Assembly: GCF_014287275.1 (NCBI RefSeq)
Contig: NZ_JACONZ010000003.1
Span: 372,001-436,000, forward strand
DNA length: 64,000 nt
Reading direction: 5' to 3'
From: Anaerofilum hominis
GTDB lineage: Bacteria > Bacillota > Clostridia > Oscillospirales > Ruminococcaceae
The notes beneath the pieces were generated by a model, which had not been told where the DNA came from, searched no databases, and saw nothing but the letters and a program-made list of their open reading frames with translations. The position numbers and the translations under genes are program-made. Below are positions 16,757-25,231 of the stretch, piece by piece. Positions within the stretch are counted from its first letter, which is position 1. Every line of letters begins with the position of its first letter.

Positions 16757-17512
16757 ATGTCTGTATTCACAGGGGAATTCACTTCGAAAGAGCTGAACCG
16801 CAATGTGGTTGTGCGCGTGGTTTATCCAGATAGTCCATTTGACCTGGAACAGCTGGATACCTGTCCCAAGACCATGTATCTTCTGCACGGATATACGGGC
16901 AGTTCCGGCGACTGGATTCGTTTTACAAGATTGGAATATTTTGCTCGGCTTTATAACTTTCATGTCGTGATGGCGGATGCGGGAAATAGCTTTTACAGCA
17001 ATATGGTCTATGGGGGACAGTATCTGCACTTTTTTGGAGAGGAACTGCCCAGTGAGATCAACAAAAAATTTAAATTGCCTGAAAAAACTTTTATTTGCGG
17101 CCAGTCTATGGGAGGGCATGGATGCGTTAAAGTGGGCCTGAATTATCCTGACAACTACAAGGCGATCGGCTGCCTGTCCGGTGCAGTACGATTTCAGAGC
17201 ATCGCAGAAAACCACCATGGAACTTCTGCACGGGATATCGGTGCAGTGCTGGGAGAGAACATGGAATTCAAAGAAGAAAACGACTGTTTTAAACTCGCGG
17301 AAAAGGCGATGGATACGGGAAAAAAACCATATCTGTTCCAGATCTGCGGTACAGAGGACTTTTTGTATGAGGACAATGTAAAATTTGACCTGCATTTAAA
17401 AGAAATCGGATATCCGCATGAATTTGTTGCAGCACCAGGGGCTCATCTGTGGAGTTTTTGGGAGCAACAGATGCCGGAGCTTATGAAAAAATTGTGCACT
17501 GGAAATTTTTAA
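16757..17512 (+). CDS. Alpha/beta hydrolase, tributyrin-esterase (EstA/esterase D) type
   Basis: The 251-residue protein has LLHGYTGSSGDW, the nucleophile elbow GQSMGG, an acid near GTEDFLYEDN and a His in GAHLWSFW, giving a full Ser-Asp-His triad. No signal peptide is seen, so it acts in the cytoplasm. It starts 2 bases after the kinase stop, behind AGGAGGA. It may remove acyl groups from imported sugar; the substrate is inferred only from context. Confidence 0.85.
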   Translation: MSVFTGEFTSKELNRNVVVRVVYPDSPFDLEQLDTCPKTMYLLHGYTGSSGDWIRFTRLEYFARLYNFHVVMADAGNSFYSNMVYGGQYLHFFGEELPSEINKKFKLPEKTFICGQSMGGHGCVKVGLNYPDNYKAIGCLSGAVRFQSIAENHHGTSARDIGAVLGENMEFKEENDCFKLAEKAMDTGKKPYLFQICGTEDFLYEDNVKFDLHLKEIGYPHEFVAAPGAHLWSFWEQQMPELMKKLCTGNF

Positions 17513-17755
17513 CTTTTGTGAGAGGCAGCTTTTCAGAAAGAACACAGCGATAACGGATATGGATGGACAGTATGGGAAATGATTTTGAAGAGTGGACCGA
17601 TCCATGAGAGGCACGCCGTCATCGGCCCAGGTGCATAACGGGAGGGCCGGCGCCTTGCCGGCCAGGCAGGATGGAAAACAGAAATAAAAGACGCGTCTTT
17701 CTGCCTTTTTGGGCTGGAACGCGTCTTTTATTTTAAATTATCTTCAATCCTCTTT
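17513..17755. other. 3' flank of the sugar operon
   Basis: No gene is supported. It holds a small GC hairpin (GGCCGGC/GCCGGCC, 17645-17663) and the bidirectional terminator at 17682-17733. Confidence 0.5.
17682..17733 (+). terminator. Bidirectional terminator of the sugar operon
   Basis: A 14-bp stem (17682-17695 with 17720-17733) has A-rich and T-rich edges. On the minus strand it would also stop transcripts from the promoter at 17773-17800. Confidence 0.8.
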
Positions 17756-17778
17756 AAAAATGAACAATGTTCATTATA
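17756..17778. repeat. Right copy of 23-bp direct repeat flanking the sugar operon
   Basis: Identical to 9865-9887, same orientation. The distance between copies is about 7.9 kb. Confidence 0.8.
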
Positions 17779-17800
17779 AACTGTTTTCTGTGATCGTCAA
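17759..17800 (-). promoter_or_regulatory. Orphan TetR-type promoter, operator site 2
   Basis: TTGACG (17800-17795), a 16-base spacer and TATAAT (17778-17773) on the minus strand. The palindrome AATGAACAATGTTCATT (17759-17775) sits on the start site. No gene follows before the terminator about 30 bases downstream. Confidence 0.75.
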
Positions 17801-17851
17801 GCAGCCTATCAAAAATAGTTCACCGCTGGGCCGGGCAGAGCGCATCGGCGC

Positions 17852-18649
17852 TCACGTCTGCTTTTTGAGGATATCCAGCGCGTGACTGGTGACGCCCAGC
17901 AGATCTTTGCGCTCGCAGGTGGCATAGTGGTAGTTCAGGTACAGTGCAAAGGCATCCTGATCCATGGCGTCGAGCTCCTCGCGCAGAAAAAGCGCGCAGC
18001 CGTCCGCAGCCACATAGTGCAGCCGGGTGAGGGGCAGGCCGGAGATCAGTTCGTCGACATCTTCTTTGCGGACAAGTTCGAACAGGTCTTTCGGCCCGGA
18101 TCTGGCGGCAAAGGTCTCCGGGTCCAGGAGCCCCTCTTTCAGATATGCGGCGACGTCGACATTGCCGCGGCGGAACCCCTCGTCCAAAAGGCAGCCGTCG
18201 GAGATCACATAGGCGGCAAAGATCACACCGCCCGGCTTTGTGACCCGGATGGCCTCGCGCAGCGCCTGCTGTTTGTCCTGTTTGGTATAGAGATGATACA
18301 GCGGGCCCAGCAGCAGCGAGATGTCGTACCGGCTGTCGGGGAAAGCGTCCAGCGCAAGGGCGTTGCCCTGGACGACGGTGACGTTTTCGCCGGGCTGCGT
18401 GTTTTGACGGAAGACCGAGATGTTGTGCTCGACCAACTCCACGGCGTCCACGTCATATCCCTGGCGGGCCAGCGTGTGGGAGTAGCGGCCGGTCCCCGCG
18501 CCGATCTCCAGCACCCGGTCGCCCGGCTTGATGTATTTTTCAAGGTAGCGCATGGTGGTGAGAAATTCCACCGCCCCGTGGTTGGACAGCAGCCGGCCGT
18601 CCTCGTCATACTGGGTATAAAAATCGATCAGATACTGGTCTGTTTTCAT
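17852..18649 (-). CDS. Class I SAM-dependent methyltransferase
   Basis: The 265-residue protein has motif I VLEIGAGTGRYSHTLA, an acidic residue ending motif II (VDAVEL), motif III DISLLLGPLYHL and a post-motif GGVIFAAYV. This is the Methyltransf_11/25 class. The substrate is unknown. The C-terminal half lacks known domains. It sits 42 bases behind a TetR-type regulator gene, which probably controls it. Confidence 0.85.
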   Translation of the reverse strand: MKTDQYLIDFYTQYDEDGRLLSNHGAVEFLTTMRYLEKYIKPGDRVLEIGAGTGRYSHTLARQGYDVDAVELVEHNISVFRQNTQPGENVTVVQGNALALDAFPDSRYDISLLLGPLYHLYTKQDKQQALREAIRVTKPGGVIFAAYVISDGCLLDEGFRRGNVDVAAYLKEGLLDPETFAARSGPKDLFELVRKEDVDELISGLPLTRLHYVAADGCALFLREELDAMDQDAFALYLNYHYATCERKDLLGVTSHALDILKKQT

Positions 18650-18691
18650 GCTGTACCTCGTTTCTTTTATAAAAGGGCAAGGTCCCCGCGC

Positions 18692-19279
18692 TCAGGCGGG
18701 CAGATCCCAGCCCGGGTCGGCCTGTCTTATAAGGGCGCGCAGCAGGTCTGCGGTCAGCTTTTCCGCAGTCTTTCGGTCAAACAGCAGTTTCTCGGTCGCC
18801 GTGAGGACCGCTATGCCGTGGCTGTACAAAAACAGATCCAAAAAGATCGCTTTTGCCCGCTCTGCCTCCACGCCGGTGAGTTCGGAAAAACGCCGCGCCT
18901 TTTCCAGGTTACCGGGTTCCCGGTAAAAGTCTTTGGCTTCGGTCATGTCGAGTGCCATATCGCTGATAAACAGCAGTTTAAACAGATGAGGCTCTTCCTG
19001 AGCGAATTGGATATAAGAGAGCGGCAGCACCAGGCAGGGCGGAACGGGCTCGCCGCCGCCATACCGGGAGACATACCGCTCATAGTATCCGTAGGCAAAG
19101 GTGAGAAACTCGTTTTTCAGCTCCTCCATGTTTTGATAACAGGTAAAGATCGGACGGGTAGAGCACCGCAGCCTGCCCGCGATGCTTCGGGCGTTGACCG
19201 ACTCAAAGCCCGTTTCCCTTGTGAGCTCCAGCACGGTTTGTAAAATCATCTGCCGGGTTATTTTTGCTTTGGGCGGCAC
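18692..19279 (-). CDS. TetR/AcrR family transcriptional regulator
   Basis: The 195-residue protein has a TetR-like head (TRQMILQTVLELTRETGFESVNARSIAGRLRCSTRPIFTCYQNMEEL) and an all-helical effector domain. In the recognition helix the usual Y.YF pattern reads IFTCYQN. I start at GTG 19279 because GGGGTG lies 6 bases upstream; the longer frame lacks a ribosome site. It is the first gene of an operon with the methyltransferase. Confidence 0.75.
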   Translation of the reverse strand: MPPKAKITRQMILQTVLELTRETGFESVNARSIAGRLRCSTRPIFTCYQNMEELKNEFLTFAYGYYERYVSRYGGGEPVPPCLVLPLSYIQFAQEEPHLFKLLFISDMALDMTEAKDFYREPGNLEKARRFSELTGVEAERAKAIFLDLFLYSHGIAVLTATEKLLFDRKTAEKLTADLLRALIRQADPGWDLPA

Positions 19280-19331
19280 CTGAGACACCCCATTTCTCAA
19301 AAAAAGATTAAAATACACTTGTTACACAACT

Positions 19332-19360
19332 ATTGTTGCATATTGAACGCACAATGTCAA
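19332..19360 (-). promoter_or_regulatory. Promoter of the TetR/methyltransferase operon
   Basis: TTGACA (19360-19355), a 17-base spacer and a weak AACAAT (19337-19332). CAAC and GTTG half-sites around the -10 could bind the regulator. Confidence 0.5.
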
Positions 19361-19494
19361 CTCATTTTTAAGACCAGAGACAGGCGGCGGGGCTTTCAAA
19401 AGAGGCGACGGCGCCGTGCCCGGCACAAAATGCGCTGCGGGGGAGGCCGCGCGCCGGCCGGGCAGAGCCTGCGCGGGCCCGGCGGGGCCTAGGG
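19361..19494. other. Short GC-rich spacer
   Basis: No gene was seen between this promoter and the hydrogenase terminator. Confidence 0.4.
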
Positions 19495-19553
19495 AAAAAA
19501 CAAAACAGCAGGGGCGCGCCGCCGGGGGCGCATCTCCTGCTGTTTTGTTTTTT
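19495..19553 (-). terminator. Hydrogenase terminator, bidirectional
   Basis: A perfect 18-bp stem (19495-19512 with 19536-19553) has homopolymer edges on both sides. It lies about 50 bases after the hydrogenase stop. Confidence 0.85.
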
Positions 19554-19602
19554 TAACGTTATACCTGCCGTCTGCCCGATGGGAGCTCTGTCAAAAAGCG
19601 CG

Positions 19603-21120
19603 TCAGTCCTCTTCCAGCAGCAGCGGGAGGGTGATCTCGTATTTGGAGTCCAGGGCGTTTTTCTCCTGCGCCTGGTTTTTGTACACGTTGACGGTGGCTG
19701 TTGCTTTTGCGATGGGCTGCAGGGTGCCTGCACCCGCCACGCAGCCGCCCGGGCAGGCCATGCCCTCCAGCAGGTAGCCGTCGTATTTTCCGGTGCGGGC
19801 GATGGTCAGCATCTTTTTGCAGTCCGCCAGCCCCTGGGCGGCCATGATCTTCACCTCATGGCCGGGATGCTCGCGCTGGATGACGTCCGCCACTGCGGCG
19901 GCCACGCCGCCGCTCACCGCAAAGCCGCGGCCCGCGGCCGTGCCCTCGCGCAGGGGATGCTCCTCGGTGATCTCGTCGAAATCGACCCCCTTGGCCTCGA
20001 ACATCCCCATGACCTCTTCAAAGGTGAGCACAAAATCCACGTCGCTGCGCACGCTGCGGCGGCTGGCCTCCAGCTTTTTTGCGCTGCAGGGGCCGATAAA
20101 CGCCACCTTGCAGTTTTTGTGCTCCTTTTTCAGCAGGCGGGCGGTGAGCACCATGGGGGTGAGGGCCATCGAGATGTTGGGAGCAAGGTCGGGGAACAGC
20201 TTTTTCGCCATCACTGACCAGGCCGGGCAGCAGGAGGTCGCCATAAAGGGCTGCTCGGCGGGGACCTTTTTCACAAAGTCCTCGGCCTCGTCGATGGTGC
20301 ACAGGTCGGCGCCCACAGCCACCTCGGCCACGTCGGCAAAGCCGAGGCGCTTCATTGCGGCTTTCAGCCGCTCCGGCGTCACCTTGGGGCCCAACTGACC
20401 CACAAAGGCCGGGGCCACAGCCGCAAAGACCCGGTCGCCGCGCTTGATGGACTGGATGAGCTGGAAGATCTGTCCCTTGTCGGAGATGGCGCCAAAGGGG
20501 CAGTTGACGATACACATGCCGCAGGACACGCACTTGTCATAGTCGATGGAGGCCCGGCCCAGCTCGTCGCTGCCGATGGCGTTCATGCCGCAGGCGGCGG
20601 CGCAGGGGCGCTCCTGTTTGATGATGGCGTGGTAGGGGCAGGCCTCCACGCAGCGGCCGCACTTGATGCACTTTGACTGGTCGATCACGCTTTTGCCGTG
20701 CACCATCGAGATCGCCCCCTTGGGGCAGACCTCCTTGCAGGGATGGGCCAGACAGCCCTGGCAGCCGTCGGTCACGCTGACCAGCTTGTCCGGGCAGGAG
20801 TTGCAGGCGAATTTGATGATGTTGACCAGGGGCGGCTCATAATATTTTTCCGCCACGGCGCTGTCCTCGACGCCCTCGGCCAGCCGGGAATGTTCGTCGA
20901 CCGGACGCAGCGGCAGCCCGATGGCGAGGCGCAGCCGTTCGCCCACGATCGCCCGCTCAAGGAAGATGCTCTCGCGGTAGGACGCCTTTTCGCCCGGCAC
21001 GATCTTATAGGGCAGTTCTTCAATGCGGGAATAATCGCCCCCCTCATAGGCAAGGCGCGCCACCTCGGTGAACACCTTGCGGCGGATATCGGTCACAGAA
21101 GAATAAATGCCTCTCATCAT
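19603..21120 (-). CDS. [FeFe]-hydrogenase, group-B-like, with 4Fe-4S domain
   Basis: The 505-residue protein has an N-terminal Cys cluster (CNSCP, GCQGC), two ferredoxin 4Fe-4S motifs (CIKCGRCVEACP 151-162, CVSCGMCIVNCP 197-208) and the H-cluster motifs L1 TSCCPAW (295-301), L2 GPCSAKKLE (343-351) and L3 EGMACPGGCV (452-461). TSCCPAW and GPC, rather than TSCCPMW and MPC, point to group B. It would exchange electrons with ferredoxin to make or use H2. Accessory maturases are not in the window. A Rex-type operator precedes it. Confidence 0.9.
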   Translation of the reverse strand: MMRGIYSSVTDIRRKVFTEVARLAYEGGDYSRIEELPYKIVPGEKASYRESIFLERAIVGERLRLAIGLPLRPVDEHSRLAEGVEDSAVAEKYYEPPLVNIIKFACNSCPDKLVSVTDGCQGCLAHPCKEVCPKGAISMVHGKSVIDQSKCIKCGRCVEACPYHAIIKQERPCAAACGMNAIGSDELGRASIDYDKCVSCGMCIVNCPFGAISDKGQIFQLIQSIKRGDRVFAAVAPAFVGQLGPKVTPERLKAAMKRLGFADVAEVAVGADLCTIDEAEDFVKKVPAEQPFMATSCCPAWSVMAKKLFPDLAPNISMALTPMVLTARLLKKEHKNCKVAFIGPCSAKKLEASRRSVRSDVDFVLTFEEVMGMFEAKGVDFDEITEEHPLREGTAAGRGFAVSGGVAAAVADVIQREHPGHEVKIMAAQGLADCKKMLTIARTGKYDGYLLEGMACPGGCVAGAGTLQPIAKATATVNVYKNQAQEKNALDSKYEITLPLLLEED

Positions 21121-21181
21121 AATCGCAGATCCGTCCTTTCTATGGCATCAGGCCCCGCCGGCGCAGGGCAGGGGGGCGAAT

Positions 21182-21221
21182 GAGTTAAAAATTTAACAAT
21201 CAAAGACCCTTTGTAATCATA
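21182..21221 (-). promoter_or_regulatory. Rex-type operator and extended -10 of the hydrogenase
   Basis: On the minus strand TTGTTAAATTTTTAACTC (21199-21182) matches the Rex consensus TTGTTAANNNNTTAACAA at all but the last two bases. An extended -10, TGGTATGAT (TATGAT at 21221-21216), lies just upstream, so the operator would cover about +10 to +27. Confidence 0.65.
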
Positions 21222-21805
21222 CCATGCGCCCTGCCGCCGCGCAAGTGGCCGGATGCCCAAAGTTCGCCCATTTTTGCGGCAATTAATGGGAAAATTACCG
21301 GCCTGCGTGAAAAAATCACCCGCACAGAAAGGCGCTGCTGCCGGGGCGGCCGGTCAGGGCCCTGGATGTGCCTGCCGCAGCCCCGCGCGCGGTGAGGGGC
21401 TGTTCTGCAGAACCCGCAGAGACGTGGGGGATGCCGGAGAGATCGGCTTGCCGGCGGGCCGGGGCGGCCGCGGCGGGGAGGCCGAGCGCCTGGCGGATCT
21501 TTTGGACGTGCAGAGATCCTGCAGGGCGCTCCGCGGTTGACAGGGGGGCGCAAATCGCCTAAACTGAGGGAGTGTTTTGCCGGCGCCCGCCGCAAAAAGG
21601 GGACGCCGGGACGCAGTGGGACGGCTGACAAACAAAGCCCGGCAGAAAACGGGTGTGATCTTTTCGGCAGATGGAACAAAAACCGCGGGCGGCACCTGAT
21701 GGATGCCCGGGGATCTTTGTGAAATATGGCAGAATAAAGTGCCGATGATTTTCAAAAGGCAGCTTTGCCGACAGCCCCACAATCAGACGAACAGCGAGGG
21801 AAGCC
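21222..21805. other. Gene-free divergent spacer
   Basis: About 580 GC-rich bases between the hydrogenase promoter and the next plus-strand gene. No supported gene and no clear promoter for the plus-strand gene. Confidence 0.45.
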
Positions 21806-23284
21806 ATGGACCGCACCCAGGAGATCGAGCGCAGCATCATTAAAAAATATCGAAAGTCCATCTGGAACCGCTTTGTGGGCGGCGTAAAAGACTATCACCT
21901 CATCGAAGAGGGAGACCGGATCGCCGTGTGCATCTCGGGCGGCAAGGACAGCATGCTGCTGGCCAAATGCATGCAGGAGCTGCAGCGCCACAGCTATATG
22001 AAATTTTCGCTGGAGTTTCTGGTGATGGACCCGGGCTACAACCCCGCCAACCGCCGCCGCATCGAGGAGAACGCCGCGCTGCTGGGCATCCCGGTGAAAA
22101 TTTTTGAGAGCGACATCTTCGAGGTGGTGGAGGCCATCGCCGAGAGCCCGTGTTATCTGTGCGCCCGCATGCGCCGCGGCCACCTTTACAAGTACGCCCA
22201 GAGCCTGGGCTGCAACAAGATCGCCCTGGGGCACCACTTTGACGACGTGATCGAGACCGTGGTGATGAGCATGTTTTACTCCGCCGAGATCAAAACCATG
22301 ATGCCCAAGCTGCGCAGCAGGAATTTTGAGGGCATGGAACTCATCCGCCCGCTTTATCTGGTGCGGGAACAGGACATCATCTCCTGGGCGCGGCACAATG
22401 GGCTGTCCTTTTTGCAGTGCGCCTGCCGCCGCACAGAGCAGCGCTCGGACCTGACCGGCACCGACGGCGGCCGCCGCAGCGCCACCAAGGCGCTGATCCG
22501 CCAGCTGCGGGCCGAAAACCCGCAGGTGGATGTGAACATTTTTCGCAGCATCCACGACGTGAACCTGAAAACCGTGATCGGCTATACCGATCTGGAGGGC
22601 GGGTACCACCATTTTCTCGACGCGTATGAGGGCCGCACGGGCAGGCCGGAGTTTGCAGTTTTTGACCTGGACGGCACCCTGCTGGACTCGATGTGGGTGT
22701 GGGACGGCGTGGCCGCGGACTATCTGCGGGCCCACGGCGTCACCCCTCCCCCCGACCTGGCAGCGCAGGTGCGGGGGATGAACGTGCCCCAGGCGGTGGA
22801 GTTTGCCCAGCGGCAGTATGGGGTGTCCGGCACCGTGCAGCAGGGGGTGGAACAGGTCTGCGGGCTGGTGGCGCGCGCCTATGCCGAAAAGGTGCAGCTG
22901 AAGCCCTTTGCCCGCGACTACCTCGACCAGCTGCGCCGGCAGGGGGTGCCCATGTGCCTTGCCACGGCCTCTGAGCCGGACTATGTGCTGCCGGCGCTGG
23001 AACGGCTGGGCATCGGCGGCTATTTTAAGTTCATCGCCACCTCGGACAGCCTGGGGGCCACCAAGCAGTCCGCCGCTTATTACGAAAAACTGGCGGAAAA
23101 GTTTGGCGCCGCGCCCGGGCAGCTGACCGTGTTCGACGACTCGCTGCACGCCATCCGCAGCGCCAAAGAGGCGGGCTGCCGGGTGGTGGCCATCTACGAC
23201 GACGCCAGCCTGGATGAGCGCAGCCGCATCAAGGTGCTCTGCGACTATTATGCCGGCGGCTTCGACGCCCTGTTGGAGGGGTAA
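21806..23284 (+). CDS. PP-loop ATPase (TtcA/TilS-like) fused to a HAD phosphatase
   Basis: Residues 1-275 form an N-type ATP pyrophosphatase: SGGKDS (44-49), LGHHFDD, a CYLC pair (116-119) and CAC (205-207). Together these suggest a TtcA-type tRNA 2-thiolation enzyme with Cys residues for Fe-S or sulfur transfer. From about residue 282 the chain continues into a complete HAD phosphatase (FDLDGTLLDS, LATASE, a Lys in GATKQS, VFDDS). The linker is only a few residues and the frame is unbroken. The combined reaction is unknown. A terminator follows. Confidence 0.85.
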   Translation: MDRTQEIERSIIKKYRKSIWNRFVGGVKDYHLIEEGDRIAVCISGGKDSMLLAKCMQELQRHSYMKFSLEFLVMDPGYNPANRRRIEENAALLGIPVKIFESDIFEVVEAIAESPCYLCARMRRGHLYKYAQSLGCNKIALGHHFDDVIETVVMSMFYSAEIKTMMPKLRSRNFEGMELIRPLYLVREQDIISWARHNGLSFLQCACRRTEQRSDLTGTDGGRRSATKALIRQLRAENPQVDVNIFRSIHDVNLKTVIGYTDLEGGYHHFLDAYEGRTGRPEFAVFDLDGTLLDSMWVWDGVAADYLRAHGVTPPPDLAAQVRGMNVPQAVEFAQRQYGVSGTVQQGVEQVCGLVARAYAEKVQLKPFARDYLDQLRRQGVPMCLATASEPDYVLPALERLGIGGYFKFIATSDSLGATKQSAAYYEKLAEKFGAAPGQLTVFDDSLHAIRSAKEAGCRVVAIYDDASLDERSRIKVLCDYYAGGFDALLEG

Positions 23285-23556
23285 AAAGCCGGAAAAGTTG
23301 GAAGTAAAGGGCGGAGCCCTGAGAGGGGGGGACCGCGGCGGCGCGCGGGATGCAGCGTCCCCAAAGCGGGACAGGGGGGAAAGCCGGGCCTTTTGCCCAT
23401 GATCGCCTGTTGGGCCGTCTCGCCGCTCGCAAGAGCGGTGCAGGCGGCCCCTTTTCGTTTGCTTTTCAATAGTCTTTGTTATTGCCGCCGCCCGCGAGAA
23501 CGGCGCGGCCGGAAACGGGGACTGCAGACGGGCTGCGCCGCCGCGCGCGAAAAAAC
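23285..23556. other. Gene-free stretch before the TetR promoter
   Basis: Holds the terminator at 23412-23455; nothing else was recognised. Confidence 0.4.
23412..23455 (+). terminator. Terminator of the PP-loop/HAD gene
   Basis: Nested stems GGGCCG/CGGCCC and CCGCTC-GCAA-GAGCGG, followed by CTTTTCG. Confidence 0.65.
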
Positions 23557-23606
23557 TTGACAGGAAGCAGGATAAGGTTTAATATAGATACATACCGTCG
23601 GTATGT
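23557..23606 (+). promoter_or_regulatory. TetR promoter with 17-bp palindromic operator
   Basis: TTGACA (23557-23562), a 17-base spacer and TAATAT (23580-23585). ACATACCGTCGGTATGT (23590-23606) is a perfect palindrome at the transcription start. Confidence 0.85.
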
Positions 23607-23628
23607 TATAAAAAAAGGAGGCAGTTCG

Positions 23629-24318
23629 ATGCCGCGCAACAAGCACCCGGAGGAAACGGTGGACCGCATCCTGAACACGGCGCTGGCCCTGTTTTTGGAA
23701 AAAGGCTATGAGGCCACCACGGTCCAGGATATCATCGACCATCTGGGCGGGTTGTCGAAAGGGGCGATCTATCACCACTTTCGCTCCAAAGAGGAGATCA
23801 TGATCGCAGTGGGGGACCGGCTGGGGGCCGAAAATGCCCGCATGCTGGGCGCTGTGCGGGACGATCCCTCGCTGACCGGGCGCGAAAAGCTGGTGGAGAT
23901 CTTCCGTGCCTCGCTGCGCAACCCCAACCAGGAGGCGCTGTTCAAGGTGGGGCTGGCCGTCAAAAAGAATCCCCGTTTTCTGGCGCTTCAGCTGGAGGAC
24001 ATCTTTCAGGTCGTTGCGCCGGACTATATCCAGCCCATTCTGGAGCAGGGCCAGCGGGACGGGACCATCGCTTCGGCAGACCCGCAGGGACTGGCCGAGG
24101 TGATGATGCTGCTGACAAACGTCTGGCTGAACCCGATGATCCTTATCAGCACGCCGGAGAAGATGGCGCAGCGCTGCAGGCTGTACAACGAACTGCTGCG
24201 GCCGCAGCTGGGTTTTGAACTGCTGGACGAAGAGATGCTGCAGAAATATATCGATTATTGCGGCTGGTATCTCCGCACGGCGGAGGAAAAGGGAGACGTG
24301 GCGGCCGGCGGCCTGTGA
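23629..24318 (+). CDS. TetR/AcrR family transcriptional regulator
   Basis: The 229-residue protein has a canonical TetR head (RILNTALALFLEKGYEATTVQDIIDHLGGLSKGAIYHHFRSKEEI). The start at ATG 23629 follows AAAGGAGG by 7 bases; the frame extends upstream but across the promoter. A palindrome at its own start site implies autorepression. The MFS gene downstream has a related ATACATACC half-site in its promoter, so this protein probably controls that exporter. Confidence 0.88.
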   Translation: MPRNKHPEETVDRILNTALALFLEKGYEATTVQDIIDHLGGLSKGAIYHHFRSKEEIMIAVGDRLGAENARMLGAVRDDPSLTGREKLVEIFRASLRNPNQEALFKVGLAVKKNPRFLALQLEDIFQVVAPDYIQPILEQGQRDGTIASADPQGLAEVMMLLTNVWLNPMILISTPEKMAQRCRLYNELLRPQLGFELLDEEMLQKYIDYCGWYLRTAEEKGDVAAGGL

Positions 24319-25202
24319 CGGGCAAGGGGGCGGCTGTGCCCCGCAGCCGAAAGGGAAAGAGTGATCTTTTCAAAGCTACCGCGCTATTGCCGCGCTGCTG
24401 TTTTTGTTTCGGCGCTCGCCGCAGCAGGAGCGGAAGTTTTGCGGTCCTGTTGTTTGCGGCGGGGTGGAACGGGACAGTGTTTTCGGGCAGCTTTCAGCGT
24501 GCCGCCGGCCCGGCTGTTTTTTGCGCCGGCCGCGGCTGCGCCGCTTCACCGGCGCGGCGGGCTTCGGTTTCATTTGCGGTGGGCGCGCACCCGACCGCAA
24601 ACCACGGGCACAGCGGTTTTTGCAGGGGAAAGGGCGGTCTGCGTCTTTTCGCCCTGCCTGAGCGGGCGGCGCCTCGACGCGATCAAGGCATAGGGCTGCC
24701 CGCTGAATGTGGGAACGCTTCTGGGAACGACGGGGCTTCGGCAGTTTTCCGGCCCATCGGCAGAGCTGACGGGCCGGGCTTTGCCGGTCACGACCCTGTG
24801 GGAAGCGGCGGCCGCCCCGCGGCCGGCGGCAGCAGCCTGTTCCGCGCCTCTCTTTTGTCTGGCCCATATCTGCCGCGCGGCCGTCCCATTTTTTGCAGGC
24901 GGTCCGGCTTTGGCTGGCGGGAGCTTTTTTATTCGGCGTGATCGAGGCAAGGACCTGCCTTTGCATCAAAAGCGCCGTTTGCCCGATGAGCCTGCACAGT
25001 GCAGGCAAGGCGCCTGAGGCGGAGATCGAAAGTCATGCGACGGCGTTTAGCTCCGGGGCGCAGCGGCCAAAGCGTGCCGCCGGGCAGCCTCTTTTGCCGC
25101 CGGGATGTCCGCCCGGAGAGCGGGGCCGCTGATTTTCGAGCCAGGAATAAAAAAGAGGGCTGAGGGCTCTCTTTCCTACTAAACGGGGAAGAGTTATTTT
25201 TT
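24319..25202. other. Long GC-rich gene-free stretch
   Basis: Nearly 900 bases between a regulator and its likely target. Open frames exist but none has a ribosome site or family-like sequence. A small hairpin near 25150-25176 precedes the MFS promoter and has a T-run on the minus strand. Confidence 0.5.
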
Positions 25203-25231
25203 TTGCACAAATACATACCAACCGTTGGTAT
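25203..25231 (+). promoter_or_regulatory. MFS exporter promoter with TetR-type operator
   Basis: TTGCAC (25203-25208), a 17-base spacer and TGGTAT (25226-25231). The spacer and -10 contain ATACATACC followed by ATACCAACCGTTGGTAT, an imperfect relative of the palindrome at 23590-23606. Confidence 0.6.

Noticed and set aside
21182..21199. Alternative reading of the site as a plain AT-rich -10 region
   Set aside because: The match to the Rex consensus on both arms and the gene behind it make an operator the better explanation.
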